A stretch of 64,000 bases of DNA, from contig NZ_MTSZ01000010.1 of the NCBI RefSeq assembly GCF_002118315.1, positions 28,104 to 92,103 on the forward strand. Reading direction: 5' to 3'. Positions 17,695 through 26,701 of this stretch are shown in pieces (position 1 is the stretch's first letter; each line of letters begins with the position of its first letter). Under the pieces are notes generated by a model. The model saw only the letters and a program-made list of their open reading frames with translations, had not been told where the DNA came from and made no database searches. This DNA is from Kiloniella majae (GTDB lineage: Bacteria > Pseudomonadota > Alphaproteobacteria > Kiloniellales > Kiloniellaceae). The position numbers were made by a program, and so were the translations under genes.

Positions 17695-20600
17695 GTGAAA
17701 ACACTTGCGACCCGACTTCAAGCCGCCGATCATTACCAAATTTCATCAGCTCCTGAAGGCTATGATGCCCAACTCCTTGCCGAGCTTGTTGTCGAACTGG
17801 CTCCGCAACCTGTTTTGCATATTGCGCTTGATGATAACCGTTTGGCTGTTCTTGCTGAGCTCGTTGGATTCTTTGCGCCGGATATCGAGGTTATCGAGAT
17901 TCCCGCTTGGGATTGTTTGCCCTATGATCGGGTGAGTCCACACAAGGATATTCTGGCTGCACGTATTAATGCCTTTGCAAAGTTATTGGCAACGCCAGTG
18001 CCTAAATCAGGTCGTCTTGTTCTTACGACAATTTCTGCAGCACTTCAGAAGATCCCGCCAAGAGAGTTATTCAAAAACAGAACTCTTGTCGCTAAATCCG
18101 GTGTGGAAATTAAAAACGAAGATTTGGTGAAATTCTTTTCCACCAATGGATATCTGCGTTCTGAAACTGTTAGCGAGGCAGGGGAATACGCAATTCGTGG
18201 CGGAATTGTCGATGTCTATCCTCCTGGTGAAGAGCTTCCCTTGCGTCTGGATTTCTTCGGGGATGAGTTGGATACCTTGCGGTATTTTGACCCGCTGACA
18301 CAAAGAACAACGGGTGATGCTAAGGGGCTGGAACTTAAGCCTGTCGGGGAAGCAATTCTTGATGATAAAACAATCGAATCTTTCCGAAAGGGATATCGTG
18401 AGACCTTCGGGGCCGTTGCCAAGGATGATCCCCTGTACGAAGCCATATCTGAAGGGCGGCAGTATCCTGGGATGGAACACTGGTTGCCGCTTTTTTATGG
18501 TGATCTGGAAACGTTGTTTGATTATCTTCCAACCGCAGTTGTGACGCTGGATGGACAGGCCGCAGAGGCAAGAGATGCCAGGATCGAGTCCGTCACTGAT
18601 TTCTTCCAAGCCCGGCAGACGATGGAAAACACGGCGGAAGGTGGCTGGGTTTACAAACCAGTTCCAATGCAGCGTTTATTCCTGTCTGTTGAAGATTGGG
18701 ATGCGATACTATCCAAAAGGCCAGTCACACAATTTTCGGGCTTTACGTTACCTGATCATCTTGAAAACCTGATTGAGGTTGAAGGCAAGCAGGGCAAGGA
18801 TTTTTCCGAAGCCAGAAACCGTGAAGACGTCAATGTCTTTGATGAGGTTAGTGAATATATCCGCCTTCAACAGACGAACGGTAAGAAAATTATCGTTACC
18901 GGCTTCAGTGACGGATCTCGTGATCGACTTATTTCCATGTTTCATGAACACGGTTTGACCAATACCGATGTTCTGAAAGACTGGAAAATTCACAAGAAAA
19001 CAATGCGAAAACAAGTCCAGTTCCTGACGCTGGGGCTGGAACGCGGTGTGGTCACACCAAACGTGGCTTTTATTACTGAGCAGGATATTCTGGGTGAACG
19101 CCTCGCTCGCGCACAGAAACGACGCCGTAAATCAGATAACTTTCTGAGGGAAGTGTCCTCGCTTCAGGATAAAGATTTTGTCGTCCACATGGAACACGGG
19201 ATCGGACAATATATTGGTCTGGAAACCGTTGATGTCGGCGGGGCACCGCATGATTGCCTCAAGGTAGTTTACAGTGGTGGTGACAAGCTTTTTGTCCCCG
19301 TAGAAAACATCGAAATCCTTTCACGCTACGGTTCTGAGGATTGTGGTGCAGAACTGGATCGTCTGGGTGGCGCGGCATGGCAGGCCAAAAAAGCGCGTGT
19401 TAAAGAGCGTATTCGGGAAATCGCACACCAGCTTATTGGGATTGCAGCAAATCGTCTTCTGCGTAAAGCGGAAACGATTGATGTGCCTGATGGGTTGTAT
19501 GACGAATTTGCGGCCCGTTTTCCTTATCCTGAGACTGAAGATCAACTTAACGCCATTGCGGATGTCTTCGAAGATTTGGGGTCTGGGCGCCCGATGGACC
19601 GCCTTATCTGTGGTGATGTGGGCTTTGGGAAAACCGAAGTTGCGCTTCGGGCAGCTTTTGTTGCTGTTATGAGTGGTAAACAGGTGGCTGTTGTTGTGCC
19701 GACAACATTACTCGCCCGCCAGCACTACAAAAACTTTGTTGAGCGCTTCAAAGGATTACCTGTACGTATCGGACAGTTATCCCGCTTGGCAACGAGCAAA
19801 GAACAGACCGAGACTAAAAAAGGTCTTGCCGAAGGTACTGTCGAGATCGTGGTTGGCACACATGCCGTCTTCGCCAAAAATATGAAATTCTCTGATCTTG
19901 GTTTGTTGATTGTTGATGAAGAACAACACTTTGGCGTCAAGCAGAAAGAGCGTTTGAAAGAGCTGCGTACTGATGTGCATGTTCTGACACTCACAGCAAC
20001 ACCGATACCACGGACACTCCAGATGGCGATGTCGGGTGTTAAGGAAATGAGTCTGATTGCCACACCGCCGGTTGATCGTCTGGCCGTTCGTACATTTGTT
20101 CTTCCCTTTGATCCGGTTATTGTACGAGAAGCTATTCTCAGGGAACATTACCGTGGCGGACAGACGTTCTATGTCTGCCCGCGATTGTCGGACTTACGAG
20201 AGCTGAAAGAGCGTCTGGAAAAGCTTGTACCGGAAGTAAAGATTTGTGTTGCACACGGTCAGTTGGCAGCAACAGATCTGGAAGATGTTATGACTGCTTT
20301 TTGTGATCACCAATATGATGTCTTGCTGTCGACGAGTATCATTGAGTCCGGTCTGGATATTCCGAGTGCCAACACTATGCTGGTTCACCGTGCAGATATG
20401 TTTGGCCTTGCGCAGCTCTATCAGATCCGGGGGCGTATCGGACGATCCAAAATTCGAGGCTATTGCTATTTAACCCTGCCTGTTGGCAAATTGTTGAGTA
20501 AAACAGCCGAGCGTCGTCTTGAAGTTATGCAGACGCTGGATAGCCTTGGCGCTGGGTTTAATCTTGCGAGCCATGATATGGATATTCGCGGGGCAGGGAA

Positions 20601-21177
20601 CTTGGTTGGCGATGAGCAGTCAGGCCACATCAAAGAAGTTGGTGTTGAACTCTATCAACAGATGTTGGAAGAAGCTGTCGCCACGTTGCGCAGTGATGAA
20701 GTGAACAGTGAAGAAGATCAAACATGGTCGCCGCAGATTAATATTGGTACGTCTGTTTTGATACCGGATCGTTATGTTGCCGATTTGAATGTACGCTTGG
20801 GGCTTTATCGTCGTCTGTCTTCTTTGACGGAACGGTCCGAAATTGACGGTTTTGCCGCCGAACTTATTGACCGCTTTGGGGATTTACCGGAAGAGGTTGA
20901 AAACTTGTTACAAGTCATGTTGATCAAGGGACTTTGCAAGCAAAGTGGGGTTGAGAAAGTTGACGCTGGTCCTAAGGGCGCAGTTGTTTCTTTTAGAAAT
21001 GATACTTTTGAAAACCCATCCGCTCTTATCATGTTTATTCAAGAACAAGTTGGTACAGTTAAAATTCGCCCGGATCACAAGCTCGTTTATCGCCGCGCCT
21101 GGGATGATTCTGGAAGCCGACTGAAAGGCGTTAAGATGATGATGGAAGAGTTGGTCAAGCTGGCGAAGGCTACTTAG
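17695..21177 (+). CDS. mfd: Transcription-repair coupling factor
   Basis: Mfd removes RNA polymerase stalled at DNA damage and recruits UvrA. The 1160-residue protein begins at GTG 17695. It contains the UvrB-like N-terminal region (about residues 10-350), the RNA-polymerase-interacting domain (about 480-570, including DFVVHMEHGIGQYIGLE), the RecG-like translocase with Walker A GDVGFGKTE (about 643-651), the DEEQHFGV box, TATPIPRTLQMAMSG and RGRIGRS, and the C-terminal TRCF domain. Its translocase resembles RecG, encoded nearby. uvrA at the left edge supplies the repair partner. Confidence 0.97.
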   Translation: MKTLATRLQAADHYQISSAPEGYDAQLLAELVVELAPQPVLHIALDDNRLAVLAELVGFFAPDIEVIEIPAWDCLPYDRVSPHKDILAARINAFAKLLATPVPKSGRLVLTTISAALQKIPPRELFKNRTLVAKSGVEIKNEDLVKFFSTNGYLRSETVSEAGEYAIRGGIVDVYPPGEELPLRLDFFGDELDTLRYFDPLTQRTTGDAKGLELKPVGEAILDDKTIESFRKGYRETFGAVAKDDPLYEAISEGRQYPGMEHWLPLFYGDLETLFDYLPTAVVTLDGQAAEARDARIESVTDFFQARQTMENTAEGGWVYKPVPMQRLFLSVEDWDAILSKRPVTQFSGFTLPDHLENLIEVEGKQGKDFSEARNREDVNVFDEVSEYIRLQQTNGKKIIVTGFSDGSRDRLISMFHEHGLTNTDVLKDWKIHKKTMRKQVQFLTLGLERGVVTPNVAFITEQDILGERLARAQKRRRKSDNFLREVSSLQDKDFVVHMEHGIGQYIGLETVDVGGAPHDCLKVVYSGGDKLFVPVENIEILSRYGSEDCGAELDRLGGAAWQAKKARVKERIREIAHQLIGIAANRLLRKAETIDVPDGLYDEFAARFPYPETEDQLNAIADVFEDLGSGRPMDRLICGDVGFGKTEVALRAAFVAVMSGKQVAVVVPTTLLARQHYKNFVERFKGLPVRIGQLSRLATSKEQTETKKGLAEGTVEIVVGTHAVFAKNMKFSDLGLLIVDEEQHFGVKQKERLKELRTDVHVLTLTATPIPRTLQMAMSGVKEMSLIATPPVDRLAVRTFVLPFDPVIVREAILREHYRGGQTFYVCPRLSDLRELKERLEKLVPEVKICVAHGQLAATDLEDVMTAFCDHQYDVLLSTSIIESGLDIPSANTMLVHRADMFGLAQLYQIRGRIGRSKIRGYCYLTLPVGKLLSKTAERRLEVMQTLDSLGAGFNLASHDMDIRGAGNLVGDEQSGHIKEVGVELYQQMLEEAVATLRSDEVNSEEDQTWSPQINIGTSVLIPDRYVADLNVRLGLYRRLSSLTERSEIDGFAAELIDRFGDLPEEVENLLQVMLIKGLCKQSGVEKVDAGPKGAVVSFRNDTFENPSALIMFIQEQVGTVKIRPDHKLVYRRAWDDSGSRLKGVKMMMEELVKLAKAT

Positions 21178-21208
21178 ATATCTACAAGACTATGATTGAA
21201 TATTGGAA

Positions 21209-21838
21209 CTAGGGCAGTTTCCCAAGTACTTTTTGAAGTCTACGACGTTTACTATCAGGCATATTCTCGTTCAGGCGTGATAAGATAGCAGTTTTAAAAG
21301 CTGGTAAAAACTCATCATCCAAGCAGCTATGGATGCGTTCTGCGTACATAGGAAGTTGATTTACAGCTGCGGTTTTTAATCTTAAAACCAGATGATTAGC
21401 TGCCATATTTACAGACTTTGGTTTGCTTGTTAGATGCATCAAAATCTCTATTGCTTTGTCTTTAGCAATTACAGATCCGACATCTGCCGCTGACAATATA
21501 GCATCAAGATTTGCCGCAATTATTTTTCCTTCAACTTTACTTATCTCGGCAAGGGCTGAAAGTGCTCCCCATACGATGCGGTTATTATTACTCTGCATCT
21601 TTTGCAAAAAAAGCTCTGTATAGGGGGCGATTAAAACAGGGGCGGCTCTTCCGATTTCATAGAGAACCTTAATTGCATCTTTCTGTGCCGGGCGACTGCC
21701 TTTTTCTAGTATATCAGCAACAAGATCAATGCTTTTGATGTCTTCTTCTTGTGTTAACTTATGAGCTAGGATGATGTTAGGCTCTTCATCTCTTCTTTCC
21801 ATTGAATGAGACATTTGCGCTAGAATAGTATCGGTCAT
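21209..21838 (-). CDS. HEAT-repeat-like conserved hypothetical protein
   Basis: This 209-residue, almost entirely alpha-helical protein shows repeating helical pairs (for example DAIKVLYEIGRAAPVLIAPY, NRIVWGALSALAEISKV and KDKAIEILMHLTS) typical of HEAT/ARM solenoids. Such repeats normally mediate protein-protein contacts. There is no signal peptide, membrane segment or catalytic motif. It is convergent with mfd (31 bp apart) and lies downstream of the metallophosphoesterase gene with 45 bp between, so the two may be co-transcribed. I do not recognise a named family. Confidence 0.7.
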   Translation of the reverse strand: MTDTILAQMSHSMERRDEEPNIILAHKLTQEEDIKSIDLVADILEKGSRPAQKDAIKVLYEIGRAAPVLIAPYTELFLQKMQSNNNRIVWGALSALAEISKVEGKIIAANLDAILSAADVGSVIAKDKAIEILMHLTSKPKSVNMAANHLVLRLKTAAVNQLPMYAERIHSCLDDEFLPAFKTAILSRLNENMPDSKRRRLQKVLGKLP

Positions 21839-21883
21839 TCTTTCCTGCGATCCAGCTTTGCTGTTTTGTATTGAGAAAAGGTG

Positions 21884-22606
21884 TTAAGCAAAAACTCTTG
21901 CCCAGTTGAGATAACCGTTTAGCTCGGCCTGTTGGGCGATCTTCGACCAATCGTAATCCAAGGCGATGAGTTCTACAGACCAACGTCGTTGGGTTTTTGT
22001 TGCAATGGCATAGTGAGCCAGCGCGATACCATTTTCGGCCTCTTTGGGGTTATCTGCATCTGTATATCTCGGGCATCCAACGCTGCCGGGATTTATGATT
22101 GTGCTTCCATTGGGCCCCATCGCGATGTGGGCTAAATGGCTATGGCCGCAAAGGTAAAGGCTGGCCCGATAATCTGGGCCTATGCGTCTGTGTACATCTT
22201 TGCTACGGGCTAGTGCAAGACGACCATCAATCTTATCTTCGAGTAAGTATTTCGTATCGCTATCGGGGGTACCGTGAAACGCGAAGATATCTTCATCGAG
22301 ATGAAGGCGAGAGGGAAGGTTGCCAAGCTTCTGTTTTTCAAAGCGGGACAGTTCTTCACAGGCAAAATTATAGCCGGGATTGATTTCTGTCGCGCTGCGC
22401 TCAGCAAGCCATCGATCATGGTTGCCGCGAACAGTCGGAACATCTAGTTCTTTGAGAAGGTCGTACGTTTCTTTTGGCCAAAAGGGGCCGGAAACGCAAT
22501 CCCCTAGATTAAGGGTAAGGTCAGGCTTACGGCGTCTAATATCGCTAAGCACAGTTTCTAATGCCAGAAGGTTTCCATGGATATCTGATATAATCGCGAT
22601 CTGCAT
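21884..22606 (-). CDS. Metallophosphoesterase family protein
   Basis: This 240-residue protein of the calcineurin-like phosphoesterase fold binds two metal ions and hydrolyses phosphoesters. All family motifs are in order: ISDIHGN (about residues 6-12), GDCVSGP, GNHDRW, AFHGTP and GHSHLA, with a late NPGSVGCPR. This layout resembles the YfcE/PrpE-type cytoplasmic enzymes. The start is taken at the ATG at 22606. Its substrate cannot be predicted. The HEAT-like gene follows it on the same strand. Confidence 0.88.
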   Translation of the reverse strand: MQIAIISDIHGNLLALETVLSDIRRRKPDLTLNLGDCVSGPFWPKETYDLLKELDVPTVRGNHDRWLAERSATEINPGYNFACEELSRFEKQKLGNLPSRLHLDEDIFAFHGTPDSDTKYLLEDKIDGRLALARSKDVHRRIGPDYRASLYLCGHSHLAHIAMGPNGSTIINPGSVGCPRYTDADNPKEAENGIALAHYAIATKTQRRWSVELIALDYDWSKIAQQAELNGYLNWARVFA

Positions 22607-22754
22607 CACACCTAACCTTCCAACTATGACATTATCAACTTAAGAGGTTTTAAATTAAATCGTCATGGTTTCCATATTACAAGTATTGATTACTTTCTTT
22701 TCTAATTCTTCAACCTGTTTAATCATTGGGTTTTTGGGATATTACATTCAGGTT

Positions 22755-23405
22755 TTAATTATTTTCGGTTAATTGTTGATGTCCTATGTCCAGCATTTGT
22801 GCCAAGGTATCTGGACTTTGAGCGCCGGGAAGAATGTGCTGGCGGTTAACGATAAAACAGGGAACGCCCGTTAAACCGAGATTCCGCGCGTTCTGATCTG
22901 TGTATAAAACATCTTCATGACCTTGGGCACTATCCAGATATTCTTCAGCTTTTTCCAAGCCAACTTCATTGGCGATACTTATAAGCACGTCTCGTTCACC
23001 GATGTTCTTGCCTTCTAAAAAATAGCTTTCGAACAGCCGCTCCATAAGCTCATCCTGTTTCCCCTGTGTCGCTGCAAAAAGGGAAAGGCGGTGAGCTTCG
23101 ACAGTGTTTGGTGTTTTTTGGATGTCATCAAACTTAAAGTCAATACCTTCAGCCTTTCCGGCTGCAGCGATCTGGCTGTAAAACTGCGTTGCATTGGCTC
23201 GACCACCGAATTTTGTATCCAGATAAGTTTGGCGGTCCATACCCTCTGAAGGCATATCCGGATTCAGCTGGAACGACAGCCAGCGAATTTTTACGTCAAA
23301 ATCCGGACGTAATTCCTTGGCCTTTTGAAAGCGCTTATAGCCAATGTAACACCACGGGCAAATTGGGTCAGAATATACATCGATTTCAATAGGTGTTTTC
23401 GTCAT
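22755..23405 (-). CDS. DsbA family oxidoreductase, FrnE-like
   Basis: This 216-residue thioredoxin-fold protein has the CxxC centre CPWC in VYSDPICPWCYIGYKRF (about residues 10-26) and the helical insertion of DsbA/FrnE proteins. The cis-proline loop reads GVPCFIVN (about residues 180-187), as in FrnE. There is no signal peptide, so it is probably cytoplasmic, unlike periplasmic DsbA. FrnE-type proteins act as disulphide oxidoreductases or isomerases linked to oxidative stress in some bacteria; the role here is inferred. It is transcribed divergently from the phosphotransferase gene. Confidence 0.88.
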   Translation of the reverse strand: MTKTPIEIDVYSDPICPWCYIGYKRFQKAKELRPDFDVKIRWLSFQLNPDMPSEGMDRQTYLDTKFGGRANATQFYSQIAAAGKAEGIDFKFDDIQKTPNTVEAHRLSLFAATQGKQDELMERLFESYFLEGKNIGERDVLISIANEVGLEKAEEYLDSAQGHEDVLYTDQNARNLGLTGVPCFIVNRQHILPGAQSPDTLAQMLDIGHQQLTENN

Positions 23406-23538
23406 GGTGATATTGGCCTTGTTGGGTTGTCGCGTATTTAGAGAAGTCTCAGTCTGTTTCTGACTTTGTTGGAGTTGATCTATTTGTTATGAGTTACCCA
23501 GATATAGGACCCCTGATTTGATAATTAAAGGACAAGCC

Positions 23539-24591
23539 ATGGATTTGGCGCTGGGCAATAGAATGAAAAATAAAGCATTAGCCCAATTTGTGAGTAAGAT
23601 ATTGGGGCGTCAAGGGCTTCGTATTGAAAAGATGTTCACAATGTCCGGAGGTGCTATTCAGGAAAATTGGAAAATGGACCTTCGATCTTCAGAGGGGGAG
23701 GGCCTTTCAATTGTCTTGAGGACAGATGCCAAGACTAAAATTCCGGGTAGCTTATCTAAAAATCAAGAATACAAGTTTTTATCTATGGCTTGGCAAGCCG
23801 GTGTAAAAATTGCAGAACCGCTTTGTCTTTGTGAAGATTTAAGCATTATAGGAAAACCTTTTATTCTTTTAGAATATCTGCCGGGTACAACTGATTTCGA
23901 CAAAATACGCGAATTGAATATTGGTGAGAAACTAGGCTATGAGCTCGGGGTTGAGCTCGCAAAAATTCATACTATTAAGCCGCAATATACTCAAAATATT
24001 GAAAGCTTATCTTCCAAAGAGCTTACGTGCCAAAAGATAAAATCTTATAAGGTGTTTTTTGATGGTCGAGATCAAGTAAGCTTGCCTGCCGAATGGGCAA
24101 TGCAGTGGTGTTTATCCCGGTTGCAAGGTATGACGACATCCGTTGTTACCCTGACGCATGGGGACTTTAGAACAGCGAATTATTTAGCAACGCCTAATGG
24201 GTTGTCTGGTCTATTGGATTGGGAATTTTCGGGGTGGGGGGACCCTTACAGTGACCTTGGATGGTTTTGTGCAAAATGCTGGCGGTATGGAATGGAAGAT
24301 ACGCCAGCAGGGGGAGTGTCAACCAGAGCGAGTTTCTACAGAGGCTATGATTCTGTCTCGGGTAAAGAGGTCGACGAAGAGCGAGTGCTTTTCTGGGAGG
24401 TGATGTCTCTTCTAAGGTGGCTTGTTATCGCCATTCAACAGGGAGATCGAAATTTCATCGGAGGTGAAAAAGATTTGGAGCTGGGGCTTACCGGTCTTGT
24501 GCGTCCACTGGAAATTGAGCGAATGCTATTGGAATTAACATCACCATCAAGCTGGGCATCGTTTGAAGTGGTGGAGAGTACACGTGCGTAA
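23539..24591 (+). CDS. APH family phosphotransferase
   Basis: This is a protein of about 350 residues with the aminoglycoside-phosphotransferase/choline-kinase-like fold. The Brenner motif is THGDFRTANYLA (catalytic Asp), followed by GLLDWEFSGWGDPYSDLGWF with the metal-binding Asp. The pattern matches the subgroup often found beside acyl-CoA dehydrogenases (ACAD10-like), not resistance enzymes, and no fatty-acid gene lies next to it here. I take ATG 23539, behind AAAGGACAA; the frame also opens with TTG at 23518. The next small gene starts inside its last codons. Substrate unknown. Confidence 0.85.
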   Translation: MDLALGNRMKNKALAQFVSKILGRQGLRIEKMFTMSGGAIQENWKMDLRSSEGEGLSIVLRTDAKTKIPGSLSKNQEYKFLSMAWQAGVKIAEPLCLCEDLSIIGKPFILLEYLPGTTDFDKIRELNIGEKLGYELGVELAKIHTIKPQYTQNIESLSSKELTCQKIKSYKVFFDGRDQVSLPAEWAMQWCLSRLQGMTTSVVTLTHGDFRTANYLATPNGLSGLLDWEFSGWGDPYSDLGWFCAKCWRYGMEDTPAGGVSTRASFYRGYDSVSGKEVDEERVLFWEVMSLLRWLVIAIQQGDRNFIGGEKDLELGLTGLVRPLEIERMLLELTSPSSWASFEVVESTRA

Positions 24592-24910
24592 ATATGCAGA
24601 GATATTATGTAAACAGGCGCAAGAACTGATAGCAACCCGTGAGCAAAATAATGAACCTATGTCAGACGATGACCTAAAGGCGATTAAACGTATAAAGTGG
24701 ATTATGTCATCGCTTGTGGAAAAAGAAACTGAAGGCACGGTTCTTTACAAAGGTGACGTTGATCAGATCAAGGAAGATATCAGAAACCAGAAACTTGATG
24801 CTGATGAAAAATTGTACCGTCAGTTGCTGGGCGAGAATAAAAGGTGTTTGGAAAGAATCAGTCCTGACAGTCTTGTGCGTTATGTTCCCCTGTTGGAAAT
24901 TCCCGAATAA
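24584..24910 (+). CDS. Small hypothetical protein coupled to the APH kinase
   Basis: This predicted protein of about 108 charged, helical residues overlaps the end of the phosphotransferase gene by 8 bp. I take GTG 24584 as the start because GGAGAG lies just upstream. There is no signal peptide, cysteine cluster or known domain; the sequence is rich in Lys, Glu and Leu, with probable coiled-coil propensity. In other bacteria, APH-like kinases of this type are often followed by a short partner gene, and this could be a diverged example. Function unknown. Confidence 0.7.
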   Translation: MRKYAEILCKQAQELIATREQNNEPMSDDDLKAIKRIKWIMSSLVEKETEGTVLYKGDVDQIKEDIRNQKLDADEKLYRQLLGENKRCLERISPDSLVRYVPLLEIPE

Positions 24911-25000
24911 GCACAAAAAATATAATTCTATAGTTTGTTGAAAATAAAGAGTTTTATTGGGTTGAAATCCTGTTTTGCATTATTTGTTCTCTTTTTGTTC

Positions 25001-25029
25001 TTGACGAAAAAAAGATGTTGATGCATAAA
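25001..25029 (+). promoter_or_regulatory. Probable promoter of the 41-residue membrane protein gene
   Basis: TTGACG (25001-25006) and CATAAA (25024-25029) are spaced by 17 bp, about 45 bp before the small gene's start codon. Confidence 0.5.
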
Positions 25030-25073
25030 TGTTCACATATTGTTCTTATGATGTTTGAACTAAGGAGCCTGAT

Positions 25074-25199
25074 ATGCAAGACGAAACAAAAATGTTGGAT
25101 TTTTTACTGAGCAGCTTGGTTGCGTTTGGTAGTTTTGGGTTTTTCCTGTTTGTGCTTTCTTATGGCTGGCTAACCGCTTTTCAGGTTATGGCCCAATAA
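25074..25199 (+). CDS. Small single-pass membrane protein, 41 residues
   Basis: A short frame from ATG 25074 to TAA 25199 has an excellent Shine-Dalgarno (AAGGAG, 7 bp upstream), its own likely promoter and a hairpin downstream. The product begins MQDETKMLDFLLSS, then runs through one strongly hydrophobic segment (about residues 9-33, Phe/Leu/Val/Gly-rich) and ends LTAFQVMAQ. This profile is that of a small membrane protein, such as an accessory subunit or regulator of a larger complex; no named family is recognised. It stands alone between the kinase pair and the XRE gene, so its partner is unknown. Confidence 0.65.
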   Translation: MQDETKMLDFLLSSLVAFGSFGFFLFVLSYGWLTAFQVMAQ

Positions 25200-25298
25200 A
25201 TTTACTAAATAGATTTACCAAATACACTTATATGACCGAATTATTTAAACAGCTCGGTATTTTAGATGAAAAATAATTGCGTGGTTATTTGAACAAGA

Positions 25299-25330
25299 GA
25301 CAAAGGCGCTAACATCTGTTTGCGCCTTTG
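25299..25330. terminator. Hairpin between convergent genes, probable bidirectional terminator
   Basis: A perfect 10-bp stem, ACAAAGGCGC (25299-25308) with GCGCCTTTGT (25321-25330), and a 12-nt loop lie between the small membrane protein gene and the convergent XRE gene. The T tract is interrupted on either strand, so efficiency is uncertain. Confidence 0.55.
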
Positions 25331-25372
25331 TTCGGTTTTATGCTCTAGCTGGATAAAGTCGATTTATCTGGG

Positions 25373-25843
25373 TTAATCAGAAGAATCTGGTTGGTCTGAG
25401 GTCACTTTACCCAATGTCTTTGCCATTTCTAGCAATCGCTTACGAACAGTTGTTTCTTCAATTTTATAATAGGCCCTGACAAGCTCTAGTGTTTCGCGTC
25501 TGGCCATTGGGTCTTTTTGAAAGGGAAGCTCTTCGCCTTCTTCTGCCATGCCTCTGATTTGTCCCGGGGAACGGTGGGAAACTTCATCAGTCATTTCGTC
25601 AAAGAAGTAGCCAATATCAATATCCAGTACGCGAGCCAAATCATAGAGGCGGCTTGCGCCAATGCGATTGGTTCCACGTTCGTACTTTTGTACCTGTTGG
25701 AATGTCAGGCCGAGAGCTTCGCCGAGCTTTTCCTGACTTAAGCCAAGCAGGGTGCGCCGTAGCCTTAATCTTTGACCAACGTGAACATCAACTGCGTTCG
25801 GGACGCCCGTAATTCTTTTTGGAAGTGGTTTTTTATTTCTCAT
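25373..25843 (-). CDS. XRE family helix-turn-helix transcriptional regulator
   Basis: This is a protein of about 156 residues with a Cro/CI-type helix-turn-helix (about residues 20-75: LRLRRTLLGLSQEKLGEAL and TFQQVQKYERGTNRI) and a C-terminal helical region ending in an acidic Asp/Ser tail. Similar single-HTH regulators are widespread in Alphaproteobacteria, often in several copies. I chose ATG 25843, preceded by AAGG at suitable spacing; two earlier in-frame starts (25879 and 25897) are possible. Targets cannot be inferred from the neighbours. Confidence 0.88.
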   Translation of the reverse strand: MRNKKPLPKRITGVPNAVDVHVGQRLRLRRTLLGLSQEKLGEALGLTFQQVQKYERGTNRIGASRLYDLARVLDIDIGYFFDEMTDEVSHRSPGQIRGMAEEGEELPFQKDPMARRETLELVRAYYKIEETTVRKRLLEMAKTLGKVTSDQPDSSD

Positions 25844-26147
25844 GCTTAACCTTGATGGTTGCGATGGTATTTCTACCATACCGCTCTCTACACACAAAGT
25901 ACTCGCCTGTGAATACCAACCAATAAGCTATTATTTTACAATAAAATTCGGCATTTTTTCAATAGCTATTTAGTTTCTTAGAAGACGATAACTAAATAAT
26001 GCTCATGAATAAGTCTTCTATTAATATCTTTATCTCATCTGGTTTAATAAATTACTAATCAACATTTTTTGATAGAGGGAATTATTTCCTAATTTGAAAT
26101 TTATATTTTATTCAAGAGTTTTAACTGATCCTCGTATTGAAAATTTC
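25844..26147. other. AT-rich intergenic region
   Basis: About 300 bp between two minus-strand genes. It is strongly AT-rich with many short runs of A or T and probably holds the XRE promoter, but no convincing -35/-10 pair, hairpin or open frame was found. Confidence 0.5.
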
Positions 26148-26384
26148 TTATTCTGATGAGGAAGCTTCCAGATGCTGTGCGGCCTCGCCCAATAAGCGGC
26201 CTTCGAGCGATAATTCTAAAAACCTGATATAGTCATCTTTCTTTGATACTTTTTCGCGTGCAACAGGGATGACATCTAAAGGGTCCTGAGCATCTAACTG
26301 ATATTCTTGTATCAGAGTAATTAATTCCTGGCTTAATGTCTCAAGGCGTTTTTGAATTTCAGGTATATTTGTTGGTTTTGTCAT
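26148..26384 (-). CDS. Small hypothetical coiled-coil protein
   Basis: This 78-residue frame is predicted to form two helices, with heptad-like Leu/Ile spacing in IPEIQKRLETLSQELITLIQ. There is no cysteine, membrane segment or recognised domain. The start is ATG 26384 with only a weak ribosome-binding site. Isolated between the XRE gene and the antiporter, it could be real but is supported mainly by normal amino-acid composition and the lack of a competing frame. Confidence 0.5.
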   Translation of the reverse strand: MTKPTNIPEIQKRLETLSQELITLIQEYQLDAQDPLDVIPVAREKVSKKDDYIRFLELSLEGRLLGEAAQHLEASSSE

Positions 26385-26701
26385 CAGGCTGCTTTCAAAT
26401 GTTTTGTCATCAGATCACAGGATTAATCATAAGTGAGAGGAGCGTCGCAACAATTTTCTGAGGGATAGACAAAGTTTATCATTTATAATGTGAGACAAAG
26501 CCCAGATTTCCTTCAGGAAAGGTTGTTTCCTCGCAATGTGTTTGTGCACTGATTATAACGCCTGACTTGTTATTCTATTAATAATTTAAAACATGACCCA
26601 AAGCTTGTTTTTAGGGTGCAATGCCTTTAAAAAATGGTCACTATAAAAAATACAATGCGCAGAGTTTCTAAAGCATACAACAAGTACAGGTAGGGGATAA
26701 T
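26385..26701. other. Intergenic region upstream of the antiporter gene
   Basis: About 315 bp, AT-rich towards the gene. It must contain the antiporter promoter; AGGTAGGGGA immediately before ATG 26702 is a strong ribosome-binding site. A short palindrome, TTCCTTCAGGAA, lies near 26509-26520. No open frame or convincing promoter pair was recognised. Confidence 0.4.

Noticed and set aside
18067..18609. 180-codon minus-strand frame inside mfd
   Set aside because: Shadow of the mfd coding frame; no domain pattern and unlikely composition.
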